Source: Bog-756 sp963710495
GTDB taxonomy: Bacteria > Actinomycetota > Acidimicrobiia > Acidimicrobiales > RAAP-2
Assembly (NCBI GenBank): GCA_963710495.1
Contig: CAVQAI010000007.1
Coordinates: 248,001-312,000 of the forward strand
Reading direction: 5' to 3'
DNA length: 64,000 bases
The position numbers and the translations under genes were made by a program. Of this stretch, positions 60,780-64,000 are shown one piece after another. Below the pieces are notes generated by a model. That model was not told the DNA's origin. It did no database searches and saw nothing but the letters and a program-made list of their open reading frames with translations. Within the stretch, counting starts at the first letter, position 1, and every line of letters starts with the position of its first letter.

Positions 60780-62834
60780 GTGACCGAGGACGTGGCCGCC
60801 GTGCTGGCCCAGGTGGCCGCCGGACTGCCCGGAGGCGGTGAGGAGCGCCCGGGCCAGCGTCGCATGGCCGAGGCGGTGGGACGCTCGATCGCCGAGGCGC
60901 AGCACCTCGTGGTCCAGGCCGGGACCGGCACGGGCAAGTCCCTGGCCTATCTGATCCCGGCCGCCCTGTCCGGCCGGCGCACGGTGGTGGCGACGGCCAC
61001 CAAGGCCCTCCAGGACCAGCTGGCCGACAACGACCTGCCGGCGGTGGCGTCGGCCGTCGGGGACGGGTTCTCCTTCGCCGTACTCAAGGGGCGCAGCAAC
61101 TACCTGTGCCGGCAACGGGTCAACGAGATCGGGACGGGCGGGGAGCAACTGGCCCTCCCGACCGACACGGGCGACCCACCCGACGCCGACGACCGGCTGC
61201 CCGCGGAAGGGGAGCGGCCGGCCCCATCGGCGGAAGCATCCGGGGGTCGGCTCGGGGCCCAGCTCCGGCGCCTGGTGCGCTGGGCCGAGGAGACCGACAC
61301 CGGGGACCGGGCCGAGCTCGGTTTCGAGCCCAGCCGGCGGGCCTGGGCCATGGTCTCGACCACGGCGCGCGAGTGCCCCGGCGCCTACCGCTGCCCGTCG
61401 GGCCACGACTGCTTCGCCGAGACGGCCCGGTCCCGTGCCACCGAGGTCGACGTGGTCGTGGTCAACACCCACCTGTACGGCGCCCACCTGGCCAGCGGTG
61501 GTGCCGTGCTCCCCCCGCACGACGTGGTCGTCTTCGACGAGGCCCACGAGGTGGAGGACGTCATGACCGACTCGCTCGGCGTGGACGTGGGGCCCGGCCG
61601 CTTCCGGGCGCTGGCCAACGCCACCCGGCCGCTGCTGGACGGAGACGTCCCCGGCGCCATGGATGCCGTCGACGCGCTGGTGGAGGTGAGCGAGACCTTC
61701 GAACGCACGCTCCGCCCGCTGGCCGGCCGGCGTCTCTCCCCGCCGGCCCGGCCCCCCGGAGCGGTCGACGAGGCCAGCGGGGAGGACCGTCCGCCGGCCG
61801 GCGACGGCCCAGGGCCATCCGGCGGCCCCGACCTGACCGCGGTGGTGGCCCTGGCCGCCGCCAGGGTGGACCGGCTCGTCGACCACCTGCGACGGACCGA
61901 GCGCGAAGCCGGCCCGGACGAGTCGAGCGCCGCCCGCTCGCGCCGCGACCGCGCCCTGCTGGCCGCCGGGCACCTGGCCGCCGACCTCGCCCGTCTGGCC
62001 GCGCTCGGCGAGGACGAGGTCGCCTGGGTGGAGGAAGGCGGGACGGCCCCGAGCCTCCGCATCGCCCCCATCGACGTCGCCCCGCTGCTGGCCGAACGGC
62101 TCTGGGGGGAGGTCACCGGCGTGCTCACCTCGGCCACCGTGCCACTCGGCCTGCCCGACCGGCTGGGGCTGGGCGACCACGAGGTGATCGACGTCGGGAG
62201 CCCCTTCGATTTCCGCGGTCACGCCCTGCTGTACGTGGCCCGCGCCCTCCCCGACCGCCGCCGGCCCGAGTCCGAGCCGGCGCTGCACGACGAGCTCGAG
62301 CACCTCATCAAGGCGGCCGGCGGCCGCACACTCGCCTTGTTCACCAGCTGGCGGGCCATGCACGCGGCGGTGGACGCCCTGCGCCCCCGCCTGGACGTGC
62401 CCGTGCTCAGCCAGTCCGACCTGCCCAAGCCGGCCCTGGTCGAGGCGTTCCGGGACAGCGAGCCGACCTGCCTGTTCGCCACCCTCGGCTTCTGGCAGGG
62501 GGTGGACCTCCCCGGGCCGACGCTCAGCCTGGTGACCATCGACCGCATCCCCTTCCCCCGTCCCAACGAGCCGGTGCTCGAGGCCCGCCGGGAGCGGGCC
62601 GGACCGGGAGCCTTCGCCCTGGTCGACCTGCCGCGGGCCGGCACCCTGCTGGCCCAGGGGGCCGGGCGCCTGATCCGCACGTCGGGCGACCGCGGGGTGG
62701 TGGCCGTGCTCGACAGTCGGCTGGCCACCGCCTCCTACCGCGGCGCCCTGCTCGCCCGGGTGCCGCCCATGCGCCGGTCGATCACGCGGGCCGAGGCCGA
62801 AGCCTTCCTGCGCGAGGTCACGGCCGGCTGCTGA
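60780..62834 (+). CDS. dinG: DinG-family ATP-dependent DNA helicase
   Basis: Superfamily 2 helicase of 684 residues related to DinG/XPD. Walker A is QAGTGTGKSLAYLIP (about 45-59), the four iron-sulfur cysteines are in SNYLCRQR, ECPGAYRC and GHDC, Walker B is FDEAHEVED and motif VI is QGAGRLIRTSGDRG. The FeS ligands are complete. A Gly/Pro/Asp-rich insert of about 60 residues (near 325-360) is longer than usual. GTG at 60780. Its end overlaps the convergent hydrolase by 17 bases. Probable role: unwinding R-loops or damaged DNA. Confidence 0.92.
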   Translation: MTEDVAAVLAQVAAGLPGGGEERPGQRRMAEAVGRSIAEAQHLVVQAGTGTGKSLAYLIPAALSGRRTVVATATKALQDQLADNDLPAVASAVGDGFSFAVLKGRSNYLCRQRVNEIGTGGEQLALPTDTGDPPDADDRLPAEGERPAPSAEASGGRLGAQLRRLVRWAEETDTGDRAELGFEPSRRAWAMVSTTARECPGAYRCPSGHDCFAETARSRATEVDVVVVNTHLYGAHLASGGAVLPPHDVVVFDEAHEVEDVMTDSLGVDVGPGRFRALANATRPLLDGDVPGAMDAVDALVEVSETFERTLRPLAGRRLSPPARPPGAVDEASGEDRPPAGDGPGPSGGPDLTAVVALAAARVDRLVDHLRRTEREAGPDESSAARSRRDRALLAAGHLAADLARLAALGEDEVAWVEEGGTAPSLRIAPIDVAPLLAERLWGEVTGVLTSATVPLGLPDRLGLGDHEVIDVGSPFDFRGHALLYVARALPDRRRPESEPALHDELEHLIKAAGGRTLALFTSWRAMHAAVDALRPRLDVPVLSQSDLPKPALVEAFRDSEPTCLFATLGFWQGVDLPGPTLSLVTIDRIPFPRPNEPVLEARRERAGPGAFALVDLPRAGTLLAQGAGRLIRTSGDRGVVAVLDSRLATASYRGALLARVPPMRRSITRAEAEAFLREVTAGC

Positions 62835-64000
62835 ACCGGTCGAGCACGGCGTCGGTCAACAGTCGGGCGGCCCGCTCGCGGCCCTGGCCGAGCAGGAGCA
62901 CGTGGTCCATGCCCGGGACGGTCACCAGCTCGAAGCGGCCGGTGCGCCGCAACCGGGGCTCGCCCAGCCATCGCCAGACGAGCACCTCCCGGAAGGGACG
63001 GGCGTCGGCCACCCCCGAGACCACGAAGACGTCCACGCCCGCTCGCACCGCCGCCGCGCAGACCGCCATGGGGGCCTGCCAGGGGGCGAACTGACGGTAG
63101 GTCCGCCAGGTCCACCAGGCCGTCCGGCCGTGCCGGCGGGCCAGCCGGGCCAGCCCGGGCGGGAGCGTCCGGAGGGCCCGGCGCCGGGGGTCGGGCTCGA
63201 GGTTGGCGTCGGGCGCGGAGAGGACCGGGTTGATGACGTAGGCACCGCGTGCCCCGAGGGCCAACCCGGCCTCGAAGGCGCCGTACCCGCCCGAGCACAG
63301 CCCGATGAACACGGTGTCGGCCGGATCCTCGGGAGACACCGCCGCGGCCAGGGCGGGAAGATCGTCCAGCCAGTGCCGGGCGTAGGGGACGTTCGCCTGT
63401 TGGCCGGGGTGGACCGGGCTGTCCCCGACACCGCTCACGTCGAAGCGGACCGAGCGGATCCCGTGGCGGGCCCACTGGCGGGCCAGGTCCACCCAGAGGC
63501 GCCCCGGGCCGATGTGGTGCTCGGTGGCCACGTTCACGAACATCATCCACGGGCCCGACCCCCCGCCCTCGGGAACGGTCGTGATGCCGAACAGCCCGAT
63601 CGGTCCGAGCCGGACGGCCCGCTCGCGGATGGGCCGCCCGCCCCGGTCGGCACCCACGGTGACCTCGTCGCCCCGGGGCGGGTCGACCGGGCTGTCGGTC
63701 GACCCGGCGGTACCCGACAACCACGCCGTGATGGCCGCCACCGTCTCCCGGGGGACCACCGCGCTGAGGGGCGGGACGTCGAGCAGCTCGGCCTGGCCGC
63801 CGGCCTCGAGCCGGTCGAACGCGGTCGGGCCCAACCCCCGTCGCAGCCGGTTGACTCCCGGCCGGTCCGGCCGGACCAGGACCAGCGTGCGCGTGCCCGG
63901 CGCGGTCACCGGGGCGATGCTCAACCGGTCGAGCTCCTCGGCCATAGCCGGCGGCAGGTAGTAGCCCGGGGTGTCCACACCGGCCCGTTCGGGTAGCGGC
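62818..64000 (-). CDS. Alpha/beta hydrolase-fold protein, 5'-truncated by window edge
   Basis: At least 394 residues; the frame is open to the window end. The region before the GTG at 63978 (PLPERAGVDTPGYYLPPAMA) still reads as protein, so the start lies outside. A divergent N-terminal part is followed by a serine-hydrolase core: SVRFDVSGVGDSP, the nucleophile in GLCSGGYGAFEA, and a late histidine in TVPGMDHVLLLGQG. This resembles hydrolases associated with exported polysaccharide or amide synthesis, but no firm family is assigned. Confidence 0.7.
   Translation of the reverse strand, partial: PLPERAGVDTPGYYLPPAMAEELDRLSIAPVTAPGTRTLVLVRPDRPGVNRLRRGLGPTAFDRLEAGGQAELLDVPPLSAVVPRETVAAITAWLSGTAGSTDSPVDPPRGDEVTVGADRGGRPIRERAVRLGPIGLFGITTVPEGGGSGPWMMFVNVATEHHIGPGRLWVDLARQWARHGIRSVRFDVSGVGDSPVHPGQQANVPYARHWLDDLPALAAAVSPEDPADTVFIGLCSGGYGAFEAGLALGARGAYVINPVLSAPDANLEPDPRRRALRTLPPGLARLARRHGRTAWWTWRTYRQFAPWQAPMAVCAAAVRAGVDVFVVSGVADARPFREVLVWRWLGEPRLRRTGRFELVTVPGMDHVLLLGQGRERAARLLTDAVLDRFSSRP

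Noticed and set aside
59976..62363. 795-codon minus-strand open frame opposite the TauE and DinG genes
   Set aside because: Low-complexity Gly/Gln/Asp/His sequence spanning two genuine opposite-strand genes; no domain visible.
1..64000. Prophage, transposon or integrative element
   Set aside because: No transposase, integrase, phage structural gene or terminal inverted repeat was recognised on either strand, although the 23.6-32.9 kb island keeps the question open.

Overview
The window is a GC-rich (about 70 % or more over most of its length) actinobacterial chromosome segment. GTG starts, 4-base start/stop overlaps, an F420-type luciferase-like oxidoreductase, bacterial Ku, an alpha2-type glycyl-tRNA synthetase, a dnaG-rpoD macromolecular synthesis pair and a surface protein with YWEV-type repeats together suggest an uncultured member of Acidimicrobiia or a close relative. 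The class is an inference; no rRNA gene is present to test it.

Layout. 1-6.6 kb: the end of an acyl-CoA synthetase, a cupin, and two divergent pairs (ald-mmsA leftward, lrp-aminotransferase rightward) that together make a beta-alanine/alanine to acetyl-CoA route. 6.7-9.0 kb: a membrane-anchored FN3 protein with six 42-residue repeats, and panD, which makes beta-alanine. 9.1-20.1 kb: two coupled DJ-1/PfpI genes, a DapB-like dehydrogenase, a GGDEF-EAL c-di-GMP enzyme, a hydrolase, two methyltransferases, an MFS transporter, a thioesterase and a class III nucleotide cyclase. 20.2-23.6 kb: four neighbouring genes (SDR, MFS, YbjQ-like, small membrane protein) all broken by frameshifts. 23.6-32.4 kb: an island of visibly lower GC with catabolic enzymes (FAH-family hydrolase, 3-hydroxyisobutyrate-dehydrogenase-like protein, epimerase, CMD protein, SDR, SRPBCC, VOC, amidohydrolase) and a small secreted protein; its right side abuts a tRNA-Val gene whose 3' end faces it.

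33-45.8 kb: an inositol-monophosphatase-like enzyme, a lipoprotein, an acyltransferase-SGNH protein, an aldehyde dehydrogenase, a small LLM/NTF2 operon, tRNAs with CAU and GUU anticodons, Ku and several small unknown proteins. 45.7-52 kb: rpoD, dnaG and pyruvate phosphate dikinase, all leftward. 52.2-55.5 kb: an SDR/DapB-like/SnoaL operon and a convergent SDR. 55.5-59.9 kb: leftward housekeeping genes uppS, a small membrane protein, recO, hemW and glyS. 60-64 kb: a TauE/SafE exporter, a DinG-family helicase and an incomplete alpha/beta hydrolase.

A recurring feature is the single-base frameshift. At least ten genes are split this way, including the primary sigma factor and primase. Frame disruption in essential genes argues that at least part of it is indel error in the assembly rather than biology, so each 'pseudogene' call here is provisional. 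No CRISPR array, transposase, integrase or prophage was recognised.
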